Assembly: GCF_000423125.1 (NCBI RefSeq)
Contig: NZ_AUHJ01000001.1
Span: forward strand, 496,001-560,000
Direction: 5' to 3'
DNA: 64,000 nt
Source: Haliea salexigens DSM 19537
GTDB lineage: Bacteria > Pseudomonadota > Gammaproteobacteria > Pseudomonadales > Halieaceae
A program made the translations under genes and the position numbers. Each line of letters starts with the position of its first letter. Positions within the stretch are counted from its first letter, which is position 1. Positions 55,953 to 63,957 of the stretch are shown here, one piece after another. The notes under the pieces were generated by a model, which did no database searches, had not been told where the DNA came from, and was given only the letters and a program-made list of their open reading frames with translations.

Positions 55953-56803
55953 GCCGCTTTCCCGTTGACGGATGCTGCGGGCGCAGACCAGACACCTGAG
56001 GCCGCCACGCGCGCCACATACTCCGCAAGACTGCGCGCCGGGCGGCCCAGCACCTGCTGGACGGTATCGGTGGTGCCTTCATTGCGGCCATCAAGCACAT
56101 GCACGAACAGCTCCTTGATCAGCCAGGCAATGTCATCCGGCAGGCCCTCGGCCTTCGCACCCGTGAGATAGGCGTCCACCGGCACCGGAATGAAGCCGAT
56201 GTCGCGGCCGCTGGCCTCGGCAATGGCGTGAACGCACTCGGCAAACGTCAGCAGCTCTGGACCAGTGACCTCTAGCAGCTGATTGCGCAGTGCCGGCTCA
56301 GTAAGCGCCGCAACCGCTACCTCGGCAATGTCGTCCACATCAATAAATGGCTCGCGGGCTCGCGGCTGCGGCAATACCAACTCACCCGCTTGAAGACCCT
56401 CAAGCATGAAACTCTCGCTGAAGTTCTGCATGAACCAGCTGGCACGCACCACATTCCAGATCAGTCCGCTGTTGACCAGCACCTGCTCCGCGCGCTCGGC
56501 GCCCTCTTCACCGCGGCCCGACAGCAGCACCACGTGCTCGACACCCTGCCGCCTGGCGAGCGCGACAAAAGCGCGGATGTCGTCTTCGGCCTGCGGCACC
56601 GCCAGATCCGGATAGTACGTCACATAGGCCGCGCTTGCGCCGGCCAGTGCGGCTGGCCAGGTGGCCCGGTCTTGCCAGTCGAACGGAATCGATGCGTTGC
56701 GCGACAGTGTCCGCACTGCCCGTCCCCGCTCGCTCAACCGTGTGGCCACTCGCACACCCGTCTTGCCGGTGGCCCCAATCACTGCAATCACTTCGTTGTT
56801 CAT
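55949..56803 (-). CDS. NmrA-like NAD(P)-binding protein
   Basis: The protein has 284 residues from the ATG at 56803 (GGAGAGGAAG upstream). VIAVIGATGKTGVRVATRLSE is an atypical-SDR Rossmann loop, VVLLSGRGEEGAERAEQVL and NVVRASWFMQNFSE are typical of the NmrA/HSCARG and YtfG/QorB group, which read the NADP(H) state or reduce quinones. It lacks a Tyr-X3-Lys catalytic pair, so it may sense rather than catalyse. It diverges from the AraC gene and is coupled to a small membrane protein downstream. Confidence 0.88.
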   Translation of the reverse strand: MNNEVIAVIGATGKTGVRVATRLSERGRAVRTLSRNASIPFDWQDRATWPAALAGASAAYVTYYPDLAVPQAEDDIRAFVALARRQGVEHVVLLSGRGEEGAERAEQVLVNSGLIWNVVRASWFMQNFSESFMLEGLQAGELVLPQPRAREPFIDVDDIAEVAVAALTEPALRNQLLEVTGPELLTFAECVHAIAEASGRDIGFIPVPVDAYLTGAKAEGLPDDIAWLIKELFVHVLDGRNEGTTDTVQQVLGRPARSLAEYVARVAASGVWSAPAASVNGKAA

Positions 56804-56880
56804 ACTTCCTCTCCGATCCTGAAGGTCTGTTGGATGCGGGTGATCAGCCACCCGATGAGGCCAGTCTAGAGGGTGAAAAC

Positions 56881-56909
56881 TTGATTTTTAATGCCTGTAT
56901 AGCCATATT
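56881..56909 (+). promoter_or_regulatory. Sigma-70 promoter for the AraC-type gene
   Basis: TTGATT (56881-56886), a 17-bp spacer and CATATT (56904-56909) lie in an AT-rich island between the divergent NmrA-like and AraC genes, about 30 bp before the AraC ATG. An operator for the AraC protein would be expected in the same 137-bp gap. Confidence 0.5.
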
Positions 56910-56940
56910 TATTTGCAGTTTATCCAAAAAGGTAACCCGT

Positions 56941-57915
56941 ATGGCCTGCCAACGGCCCAGAGACATCCCTGCCCGCGCCGACACCCTGGGCGAGACGCTC
57001 TACTCCCTGAGGCTGAACGGCGCGGTGTATGCCAACTCGGAACTGACCGCCCCCTGGGGCATAGAGATGCCGCCCATGGGCGGCATGATGATGTTCCATA
57101 TTCTCACCGAGGGCGGCTGCTGGCTGCGCTTCAACAACAACGAGAACCTCTATCTGCAACCCGGCGAGCTGGCGCTCATCCCCAAAGGTGAAGGCCACTG
57201 CATTGCCCACCAGGAAGACCAGCCCTGTGTGCCGTTCTTTGATATTCCGGTGACCAAACTCTCCGAGCGCCTTGAATACATGCGCTATGGTGGCGAGGGA
57301 GAAAACGGCGCAGGTGAAGAAACGCGTCTGATCTGCGGGGTGCTCAGCTTTGATCATATCGCCGGGCAGAAGCTGGTCAGCCAGCTGCCGCAGATCATTC
57401 ACATCCAGTGCGATCAAGCCGACCGGCCCCACCCGCTGCAGTCGATGATCGAGTTGATGGAACAGGAGGCCGCGTCCATGGCGCCGGGTGGTGAAACGGT
57501 AATGGCGCACCTGGCGGATATCATCGTCATCCACGCAATCCGCTACTGGATTGAACACGCGCCGGACAAAAGCAGGGGCTGGCTATGCGCCCTGAAAGAT
57601 CCGAAGCTGGGCAAGGCACTGGCCGCCATCCACGCCCAGCCGGAGGCCCACTGGACCGTAGAGCGGCTGGCAGAGCAGGCGGGCATGTCACGCTCGGGCT
57701 TTTCCGCACGCTTCACCGAGGTGATCGGCACTTCGGTAAAGCACTATTTGACGGACTGGCGCATGAACCTCGCGCGCATGAAAATCCTGCAATCCCCGGT
57801 GACGCTTACCGAGCTGGCCCAAGATCTGGGCTATCAATCGGAAGCGGCGTTTTCGCGGGCCTACAAGCGGGTGTTCGGGGTGCCGCCACTGCGGCAGAAG
57901 CACGACGCAACATAG
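56941..57915 (+). CDS. AraC-family transcriptional regulator
   Basis: The protein has 324 residues from the ATG at 56941. An N-terminal cupin-type ligand domain (about 20-130; LYLQPGELALIPKGEGH) is followed by a linker. The C-terminal double helix-turn-helix (about 222-320) has VERLAEQAGMSRSGFSARF, VKHYLTDWRMNLARM and LAQDLGYQSEAAFSRAYKRV. This is the cupin_6 subgroup, often paired with a divergently transcribed oxidoreductase; here that is the NmrA-like gene, the likely target (inference). Confidence 0.93.
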   Translation: MACQRPRDIPARADTLGETLYSLRLNGAVYANSELTAPWGIEMPPMGGMMMFHILTEGGCWLRFNNNENLYLQPGELALIPKGEGHCIAHQEDQPCVPFFDIPVTKLSERLEYMRYGGEGENGAGEETRLICGVLSFDHIAGQKLVSQLPQIIHIQCDQADRPHPLQSMIELMEQEAASMAPGGETVMAHLADIIVIHAIRYWIEHAPDKSRGWLCALKDPKLGKALAAIHAQPEAHWTVERLAEQAGMSRSGFSARFTEVIGTSVKHYLTDWRMNLARMKILQSPVTLTELAQDLGYQSEAAFSRAYKRVFGVPPLRQKHDAT

Positions 57916-58107
57916 CACTACAGCTTCCGACGGGGGAAAATGCGCCCTCCAGCGCTGCCACTCATCATGCTACAGGCTCCAGGCACAACAACGAAGACCC
58001 TGTCTGCGTTGACGCTTTCGCCAAAGCCGGGCCATAGCGCCCGGAAGGGAAGGTCTGCATTGGTATACCCACCACCGGAGAAGCGCCCCACCCCGGCCAC
58101 CCGGTTG

Positions 58108-58118
58108 CCTGTAACAGG
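58108..58118. repeat. Short palindrome upstream of the DUF35 gene
   Basis: CCTGT-A-ACAGG is a perfect 5-bp dyad about 45 bp before the DUF35 start. It could be an operator for the thiolase/DUF35 pair, but is short enough to arise by chance. Confidence 0.25.
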
Positions 58119-58162
58119 TGCCGGGTAGTACCCTGCAGGCCGCGATTCGGCGGAGTATCCCC

Positions 58163-58612
58163 ATGAATGAGAAACCCCAGGCACCGGCCATTGAAGGCTG
58201 GTTCACAATGGATGACAAGCCCCGGCTGATCGGCACTCAGTGCTGTGCCTGTGGCACGTATTTTTTTCCCAAGCAGCAGCGCTACTGCAAGAATCCGGGC
58301 TGTGACAGCACCGACTTTCGCGAAGTGGAGCTGAGCAGGACGGGCCGCGTGTGGAGCTACACCAACGCCTGCTACAAGCCGCCGGCGCCATTTGTGGCGG
58401 CTGAGCCGTTTGAGCCCTATACCATCGCCGCCGTAACGCTGGAGGAAGAGCAGATGACGGTGCTGGGGCAGGTTGTCACCGGCGTCAATGTCAGCGACCT
58501 CAAAGTAGGCATGGCAATGGAGCTGGTGCTGGAGCCACTGCATGAAACCGATGACGACATCAAGATGACCTGGAAATGGCGGCCACTGGCAGAACAGGGG
58601 GAGCAGCACTGA
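58163..58612 (+). CDS. DUF35 OB-fold zinc-ribbon protein
   Basis: The protein has 149 residues from the ATG at 58163 (CGGAG 8 nt upstream). A rubredoxin-like zinc ribbon (C27-X2-C30, C42-X4-C47) is followed by an OB-fold (about 65-140) with GRVWSYTNACYKPPAPF and PYTIAAVTLEE. DUF35 proteins partner thiolase-like enzymes, as in the Ltp2-ChsH2 retro-aldolase of steroid side-chain degradation and in acetone/HMG-type enzymes. It overlaps the thiolase gene start (TGATG), supporting a complex. Confidence 0.92.
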   Translation: MNEKPQAPAIEGWFTMDDKPRLIGTQCCACGTYFFPKQQRYCKNPGCDSTDFREVELSRTGRVWSYTNACYKPPAPFVAAEPFEPYTIAAVTLEEEQMTVLGQVVTGVNVSDLKVGMAMELVLEPLHETDDDIKMTWKWRPLAEQGEQH

Positions 58613-59799
58613 TGAGCAACGATATCGCCATAATTGGTGCCGGTATGCACCCCTGGGGCAAGTGGGGACACAACTTCGTTGAATACGGCGTCGCGGCGGC
58701 GCGCGAAGCGCTGGCTGATGCCGGCATCCCCTGGCAGGACGTCGGCTTCGTTTCCGGCGGCGCCACGGTGCGCTGCGGCTATCCGGGCTATGTTGCAGGC
58801 GCCACCTTCGCCCAGGCACTGGGCTGGCAGGGCTGTGAGGTGAATACTTCCTACGCCGCCTGTGCCTCAGGCTCGCAGGCACTGGCCGCCGCGCGCAACA
58901 AGATTCTCGCGGGCGCCTGTGATGTCGCCCTGGTCATCGGTGCGGACACCACCCCCAAGGGCTTCCTCGCCCCCGCCGGTGGCTACCGGCCGGAAGATCC
59001 GGACTGGGTGCGCTTTTACCTGGGCATCACCAACCCGACCTATTTTGCCCTGTACGCCCGGCGCCGCATGGACCTGTACGGCGACACGCTGGAGGATTTC
59101 GCGGCAGTCAAGGTGAAGAATTCGCTCATCGGCAGCAAGAACCCGCGCGCCCGCTACCGCAAATGCTTTACGGCGGAAGACGTCGCGGCCTCCGCCATGG
59201 TGGCGGATCCCCTGCGACTGATGGACATCTGCGCCACCAGCGATGGCGGTGCCGCACTGATCATATGCAGCGCCGACTACGCGCGGCGTATTGGCAAAGC
59301 CGATGCCCCGCGCATTGCGGCCATTTCCACCGTCACGCCGAGCTTTGCCAGCGCGGTGGTGGAAATGCCGGATATCGCCACCGACTCCGCTGCGGCTGCA
59401 GGCATCGATGCGCACAGCTTCCGTGCAGCACTGCCCGTCAAGGCCTATGAGGAGGCTGGTATCGGCCCCGAGGACGTTGACGTTGCCGAGGTGTACGACC
59501 TGTCGACGGCGCTGGAGCTGGACTGGATTGAAGACCTGCAGCTGGCACCGCGCGGTGAAGCGGCGCAGTTGCTGCGCCGTGGCGATACCGCGGTCGGTGG
59601 CAAAATTCCGGTGAACCCCTCAGGCGGCCTGGCCTGTTTCGGCGAAGCCGTGCCGGCACAGGCGCTGGCCCAGGTATGTGAACTCACTTGGCAGCTGCGC
59701 GGCGAGTGCGGTGACCGGCAGGTAGACGGCGCGAAAGTGGGTATCACGGCCAATCAGGGCCTGTTCGGCCACGGCAGCTCGGTCATTATCAAGCGCTGA
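58612..59799 (+). CDS. Lipid-transfer thiolase-superfamily protein (Ltp2-like aldolase candidate)
   Basis: This 395-residue thiolase-fold protein keeps a Cys at position 84 (YAACASGSQAL). The usual catalytic GHPxGATG is replaced by GEAVPAQALAQV in NPSGGLACFGEAVPAQ, and the C-terminal Cys-X-Gly loop reads ITANQGLFGHGSS. This altered active site is that of the Ltp2-type lipid-transfer proteins that work with DUF35 partners as retro-aldol lyases on acyl-CoA side chains. Such activity here is inferred from those motifs and the overlapping DUF35 gene. Confidence 0.85.
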   Translation: MSNDIAIIGAGMHPWGKWGHNFVEYGVAAAREALADAGIPWQDVGFVSGGATVRCGYPGYVAGATFAQALGWQGCEVNTSYAACASGSQALAAARNKILAGACDVALVIGADTTPKGFLAPAGGYRPEDPDWVRFYLGITNPTYFALYARRRMDLYGDTLEDFAAVKVKNSLIGSKNPRARYRKCFTAEDVAASAMVADPLRLMDICATSDGGAALIICSADYARRIGKADAPRIAAISTVTPSFASAVVEMPDIATDSAAAAGIDAHSFRAALPVKAYEEAGIGPEDVDVAEVYDLSTALELDWIEDLQLAPRGEAAQLLRRGDTAVGGKIPVNPSGGLACFGEAVPAQALAQVCELTWQLRGECGDRQVDGAKVGITANQGLFGHGSSVIIKR

Positions 59800-59816
59800 G
59801 TTGCGTGCCGCTGAGG

Positions 59817-60674
59817 CTAGAGCCGGGCTATATGCTCGGCTGTCGCCAGCACTCGGCGCGCCTCGTCCACATGCATCAATTCAATCAGCTTGCCGTCGAG
59901 CACCGCAACGGCGGCACCCGCCTCCGAGGTTTCCTGCCACAGCTGCAGTAGACGCCGGGCGCGTTCCACCGCGGCCGGCGAAGGCCCGAACACGGCATTG
60001 GCGATTTCGATCTGGCCCGGGTGAATCAGCGTCTTGCCATCGAAGCCCAGCGCCCGCCCCTGCTCGCAGACCGCCTCCAGACCGGTTTCGTTGCCGATAT
60101 CCAGGTAGACACCGTCCAGCACCATAACCCCGGCCAGCCGGGCAGCCAACACGCAACGTTGCAGCGCGTAGGACAGCCCACGGCGCGCCTCGTCCGGCGG
60201 CAGGCGCAGTTCCGCGCAAAGGTCAGTCGTGCCCATCAGCAGTGCGGCCACGCGCTCGCACGCCGCGATCTGCTCAACGTTGGCAATACCCGCGGGGGTT
60301 TCGATCATCGCCCAGATTGCCATGTCACTGCGTCCGCAGGCATTTAGCAGATCGGTCACCGCCTGCAATTGCCCGGTGGACTCCACTTTGGGCAAGCAGA
60401 CCGTGTGCAACCCGGGGGCTGCCGCAACTGCCTGCAGGTCATCGCGGCCCCAGGGCGTTGACAGGTCATTGCAGCGCACCACCAACTGTCGGGCGCCATA
60501 GCCACCAGCCGCAAGCTGCGCGACAACCTGGGCACGTGCCGAGTCCTTGGCGTCAGGGGCCACAGCGTCCTCAAGGTCGAAAATAATGGCATCCGCGGGC
60601 AGGCCGCGCGCCTTGTCCATCGCGCGCTGGTTGGACGCGGGCATATACAGCGCCGAGCGCGGCGTCATCTTCAT
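59817..60674 (-). CDS. HpcH/HpaI aldolase / citrate lyase beta (CitE)-like protein
   Basis: The protein has 285 residues from the ATG at 60674, overlapping the cytochrome stop as ATGA; a second ATG at 60668 has AGGA 6 nt before it. TIM-barrel CoA-lyase motifs are intact: ADAIIFDLEDAVAPDAK, VVRCNDLSTPWG (substrate Arg), MIETPAGIANVEQI (metal Glu), GTTDLCAELRLP, then DGKTLIHPGQIEIAN. It probably cleaves or forms a malyl-CoA-type thioester such as beta-methylmalyl- or citramalyl-CoA (family inference). Last gene of the minus-strand operon. Confidence 0.9.
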   Translation of the reverse strand: MKMTPRSALYMPASNQRAMDKARGLPADAIIFDLEDAVAPDAKDSARAQVVAQLAAGGYGARQLVVRCNDLSTPWGRDDLQAVAAAPGLHTVCLPKVESTGQLQAVTDLLNACGRSDMAIWAMIETPAGIANVEQIAACERVAALLMGTTDLCAELRLPPDEARRGLSYALQRCVLAARLAGVMVLDGVYLDIGNETGLEAVCEQGRALGFDGKTLIHPGQIEIANAVFGPSPAAVERARRLLQLWQETSEAGAAVAVLDGKLIELMHVDEARRVLATAEHIARL

Positions 60675-61099
60675 TCCTGTGACTGCTCCTCTACAGGTGG
60701 GCGCACGGATGCGCGCTTCAGGTAGGCGACAAGATCCGCACGCTGCTGGGGGTCGGGTATGCCGCGGGCCATCATCGTGGTGCCGGGAAACATGGCCAAC
60801 GGATCCGCCAGCCAGAGGTAGAGCAACTGCGGGGTCCACACGAACTCGGCATTGCGGAAGGTCTCCGAGTAGTAGTCGAAGCCGGGTTGCTTGCCGGCCA
60901 CCTGGCCAAAAATACGGTACAGGCTCGGGCCGTTGTTATGGCCGACCTCCGGCTCGGGATAATGGCAGGTACGGCACTGGCCAAACACCAACCGGCCGCG
61001 CTCGGCGTCACCCTCAGGCATCGCCGCCGGATCGGATGGCGCCTGCGCCTGCACCATGAGCGTGGACAGTAGAAGCAACAGTAAAGCAACACACCTCAT
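60671..61099 (-). CDS. Periplasmic class I c-type cytochrome
   Basis: The 142-residue protein has a signal peptide (about 1-20, ending VQAQA), a single haem site C42-R-T-C45-H46, and a likely Met axial ligand in PGTTMMARGI about 60 residues on. The fold ends in ADLVAYLKRAS, the usual C-terminal helix of cytochrome c. Start and stop overlap the flavoprotein and CitE genes by 4 nt each. Co-translation with a Tat-exported flavoprotein suggests it takes that enzyme's electrons in the periplasm. Confidence 0.92.
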   Translation of the reverse strand: MRCVALLLLLLSTLMVQAQAPSDPAAMPEGDAERGRLVFGQCRTCHYPEPEVGHNNGPSLYRIFGQVAGKQPGFDYYSETFRNAEFVWTPQLLYLWLADPLAMFPGTTMMARGIPDPQQRADLVAYLKRASVRPPVEEQSQE

Positions 61100-62619
61100 A
61101 CTGACACCTCACTCGCCGCCGCAACGCCGGCACGGCGCCCGAAGAACGTGCAGTCACCCACAGACAGGCCACTGGCGATGTAGGGTGCCACCGGCAGGCC
61201 CGCTGTGGTGCGCCCGGCCGCGTACAAACCCGGTATGGGCTCACCGAAGCCACCGATCACACGCCCATTGATATCCGTATGCAGGCCGCCGAAGGTATGT
61301 GCGGTAAAGAAGGCGCGCTTGACCGACAGGTCCCAGGCCTTGAACGGTGGCTTGTCCAGTGGACGCAGATACTGCGCCTGTTTGTGGAACAGCGGATCCC
61401 GGCCGATATCGGCAAAACGGTTGTAGTAGGCCACGGTATGCTGCAAAGCCCCCTGGGGGAAGTCGGTGCGCGCCGCCAGGTCGCCGATGGTGGGTGCTTC
61501 AGCGACCGGCAGGAAGTTATCCTGGGGGTAGTCGAAACTGCTGCTGGCGTCAGTGATGAGCCAGGCCCGTCCCTCCTGCTGGTAGGCGATAGCATCGCCC
61601 AACACGCCGTAATAGCTGTCCTCCGGGACAAAGCGCTGCGCGTTGGCGTTGACCACAATGCCCGCCAGCGTGGACTCAGGGGGGTAAATGGGCGTGATGG
61701 CAAATCCCTCGTGCATGTGCAGGGTTTCGCCACCCACGCCGGCGCCCATCATAATGCCCTGCCCCAGGTCCCCCGCATTGCCCCAGGGCGCCGAGCAGTC
61801 GAACAGGGCGGGGGCATGGCGCTGCACCATGTCGCGGTTGTGAATGAAGCCACCGCAGGCGAGCACCACGCCGCGCAAAGCGCGAATATTGCGTGTTTCA
61901 CCCTCCGCCACAACCTGCATGCCGGCCACGCGGCCGTCAGCCTCCACAATCAGGCGCTGACCAGCGACGCCCGAACGCATCGTCACACCAGCCGCCACCG
62001 TCTGTGCCAGCAGTGCCTCCATCAAGGTGCGCCCACCGGTCATGCCCGGCGTACCAGGCACGTGGCCGCGGGGTACCGGACGCGCATGCTCACGCGCCGG
62101 CCAGGCCAGTTCGTTCCCGGAGTAGTAGAGTGACTCATCGCCGAGGGTGAGTTCCTTCACCGCTGTGAAGCGGTCGTTATAGGGCACCCCCATCGCGACC
62201 AGCCAATCGAAATGCGCCACGCTCTCTTCGCAGTAGAGCTGTATTTTCGCCAGCTGAGGATGACGGCCGCTGTTGCCGGCGATAAAGCGGTACATCTCTT
62301 CCACACTGTCTTCAAAGCCCGCTGCCTTCTGCAGGGCGGTGCCGCCGCCTGCGTACACTACGCCCCCTGACATGGCCGAAGACCCGCCAAATTTCGGCAA
62401 CGCTTCAATGAGGAGCACCCGCGCGCCCATGCGCCGGGCCTCAATGGAGGCACTGCAGGCCGCCGAGCCAGAGCCTGCTACCAATACATCCGTGGTCTCG
62501 TCCCAGCTGCCCGCCTCACGCGGGCTCAGCGCTGCAGCGGGCCCCGCTGCCAGCAAGCCCGCCGAACCCGCAGCCAGGCCGGCAAGCAGTTCGCGACGAC
62601 GCCAGCGTGATGCACTCAT
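61096..62619 (-). CDS. Tat-exported FAD-dependent oxidoreductase (fumarate reductase/ketosteroid dehydrogenase type)
   Basis: This 507-residue protein has a Tat signal (RRRELLAG at about 7-14, hydrophobic stretch, Ala-rich cleavage region near 30), then the FAD-binding loop VLVAGSGSAACSASIEARRMG and GGSSAMSGGVVYAGGGT. The C-terminal FAD segment GLYAAGRTTAGLP with IASGLSVGDCTFFGRRAG resembles Delta4-(5alpha)-3-ketosteroid dehydrogenases and flavocytochrome fumarate reductases. The substrate is unassigned. Its Nudix neighbour overlaps the start and the cytochrome overlaps the stop. Confidence 0.9.
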   Translation of the reverse strand: MSASRWRRRELLAGLAAGSAGLLAAGPAAALSPREAGSWDETTDVLVAGSGSAACSASIEARRMGARVLLIEALPKFGGSSAMSGGVVYAGGGTALQKAAGFEDSVEEMYRFIAGNSGRHPQLAKIQLYCEESVAHFDWLVAMGVPYNDRFTAVKELTLGDESLYYSGNELAWPAREHARPVPRGHVPGTPGMTGGRTLMEALLAQTVAAGVTMRSGVAGQRLIVEADGRVAGMQVVAEGETRNIRALRGVVLACGGFIHNRDMVQRHAPALFDCSAPWGNAGDLGQGIMMGAGVGGETLHMHEGFAITPIYPPESTLAGIVVNANAQRFVPEDSYYGVLGDAIAYQQEGRAWLITDASSSFDYPQDNFLPVAEAPTIGDLAARTDFPQGALQHTVAYYNRFADIGRDPLFHKQAQYLRPLDKPPFKAWDLSVKRAFFTAHTFGGLHTDINGRVIGGFGEPIPGLYAAGRTTAGLPVAPYIASGLSVGDCTFFGRRAGVAAASEVSV

Positions 62620-63314
62620 TCAGCCACCTCGCGGATATACTCCAGCTGGTTGTCTATCATGTAGGTGCGATGGCGCGGACCACTCACCGACTCCGACACG
62701 CTCTCGTATCCCGCGTCGTCCTCGTACAGGAAGCACACACCGCCCTCCAACATGATCATGCGCGGTGCGTAGCGCCGTGGCCTGCGCTTCCGCAGCGCGT
62801 GCTGCGCGGAAACACAGTCAGAGAAATCAGCCAGATCGACAAGGCTGACAAACGTGGGGGGCATAAGGCGAAACGGGCTGGCGGTATCCCGTATCTCTGC
62901 GAAAGCGTCCTCGGGACGCACCCAGCGGTGTGCGGAGATTTCGCCACCGTCCACCGTGATGTCCTGATCGGCGGGCAACACGGCGAGAAAGAACCAGGTG
63001 CTGTAGCGACGACGGGCACCTTCGGGGGTGGTCCAGTGCGACAGGAAGTGCAGCTGCTCTGGCCGTATGCATACGCCCGCTTCCTCTTGCGTTTCCCGCA
63101 TCGCCGCCTCCAGCGCGGCGCGATCGTGGTCTCCCGGCACCCGGTAGTCCGCCGGATCGATGCGACCACCCGGGAACACCCACTCCCCGCCCATGTGCTT
63201 CAGGGCCACGTTGCGCTGCAGCAGCAGCACCTCAAGCCCTGTTGGGCCGTCGCGCACCGGCACCACCGTCGCCGAAGGCACAATCGGCACCTCGCCTGTA
63301 CCCATTTCCAACAT
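62616..63314 (-). CDS. Nudix hydrolase with extended Nudix box
   Basis: The protein has about 232 residues from the ATG at 63314; a TTG at 63326 would overlap the MaoC stop. WVFPGGRIDPADYRVPG leads to AMRETQEEAGV: the box keeps the metal-binding REXXEE but has about nine extra residues between its glycines and Arg. Such insertions occur in NUDT19-like CoA/acyl-CoA diphosphatases, which would suit the CoA-lyase context (inference). Stop overlaps the flavoprotein start (ATGA). Confidence 0.87.
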   Translation of the reverse strand: MLEMGTGEVPIVPSATVVPVRDGPTGLEVLLLQRNVALKHMGGEWVFPGGRIDPADYRVPGDHDRAALEAAMRETQEEAGVCIRPEQLHFLSHWTTPEGARRRYSTWFFLAVLPADQDITVDGGEISAHRWVRPEDAFAEIRDTASPFRLMPPTFVSLVDLADFSDCVSAQHALRKRRPRRYAPRMIMLEGGVCFLYEDDAGYESVSESVSGPRHRTYMIDNQLEYIREVAE

Positions 63315-63322
63315 GCTGGGGC

Positions 63323-63778
63323 TCAAGGAAAGAAACGGCTGATGGTATCGATGACGCAGGCGGGGCGATCACTGCCTTCTACCTCGATTGTCACCCTGAC
63401 CACCACCTGTACACCGCCCTTCACCTCTTCTGCAGCGAGGATTTCACCGCAGCCCCGCACCCGGCTGCCCACGGGTACCGGCGCCGGAAAACGCACCTTG
63501 TCACAGCCGTAATTCACACCCATGGACACGTTGTTCACCTGCAGCAGCTGTGGCAGAAACAGGTTCGCCAGCGACAGGGTGAGGTAACCGTGGGCGATGG
63601 TCTTGCCAAAGGGGCCTGTGGCCGCGCGCTCGGGATCGACGTGAATCCACTGGTGGTCGCCGGTTGCCTCGGCAAACAGGTCGATACGCTCCTGCTCAAT
63701 CTGCAACCAGTCGGTGCAGCCCAGCGCTGTTCCTTCAGTGCCCAGCAACGCAGCGGGATTTTCAAATACTGTGGTCAT
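63323..63778 (-). CDS. MaoC-like (R)-specific enoyl-CoA hydratase/dehydratase
   Basis: The 151-residue single hot-dog protein has FAEATGDHQWIHVDPERA holding the Asp41/His46 pair of the R-hydratase motif, then PFGKTIAHGYLTLSL and YGCDKVRFPAPVPVGSRVRG. It resembles NodN/MaoC proteins of about 150 residues. AGGAAAGG precedes the ATG. It heads the operon MaoC-Nudix-flavoprotein-cytochrome-CitE and probably hydrates an enoyl-CoA. Confidence 0.93.
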   Translation of the reverse strand: MTTVFENPAALLGTEGTALGCTDWLQIEQERIDLFAEATGDHQWIHVDPERAATGPFGKTIAHGYLTLSLANLFLPQLLQVNNVSMGVNYGCDKVRFPAPVPVGSRVRGCGEILAAEEVKGGVQVVVRVTIEVEGSDRPACVIDTISRFFP

Positions 63779-63823
63779 GCGGCCTTTCCTGTGACAAAAA
63801 ACATGTGACGATGACTATAACAC

Positions 63824-63832
63824 CGGCGGCGC
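63824..63832 (-). promoter_or_regulatory. Candidate extended -10 for the MaoC operon
   Basis: On the minus strand TGTTATAGT forms an extended -10 about 46 bp before the MaoC start; no clear -35 is present. A GTGAC direct repeat (plus strand, about 63791 and 63805) lies between it and the gene and might bind a regulator. Confidence 0.35.
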
Positions 63833-63957
63833 GGGCCGACAGCGACCGTGGTTTAACGTTTCCCACCACGCAGGGGCCACGCACCCAGGACCAGCCGGCC
63901 TGCAGGGTCGGCGGTATTGCGGTATATTGAGAGCATTCACACAAAGGAGGCCAGAAC

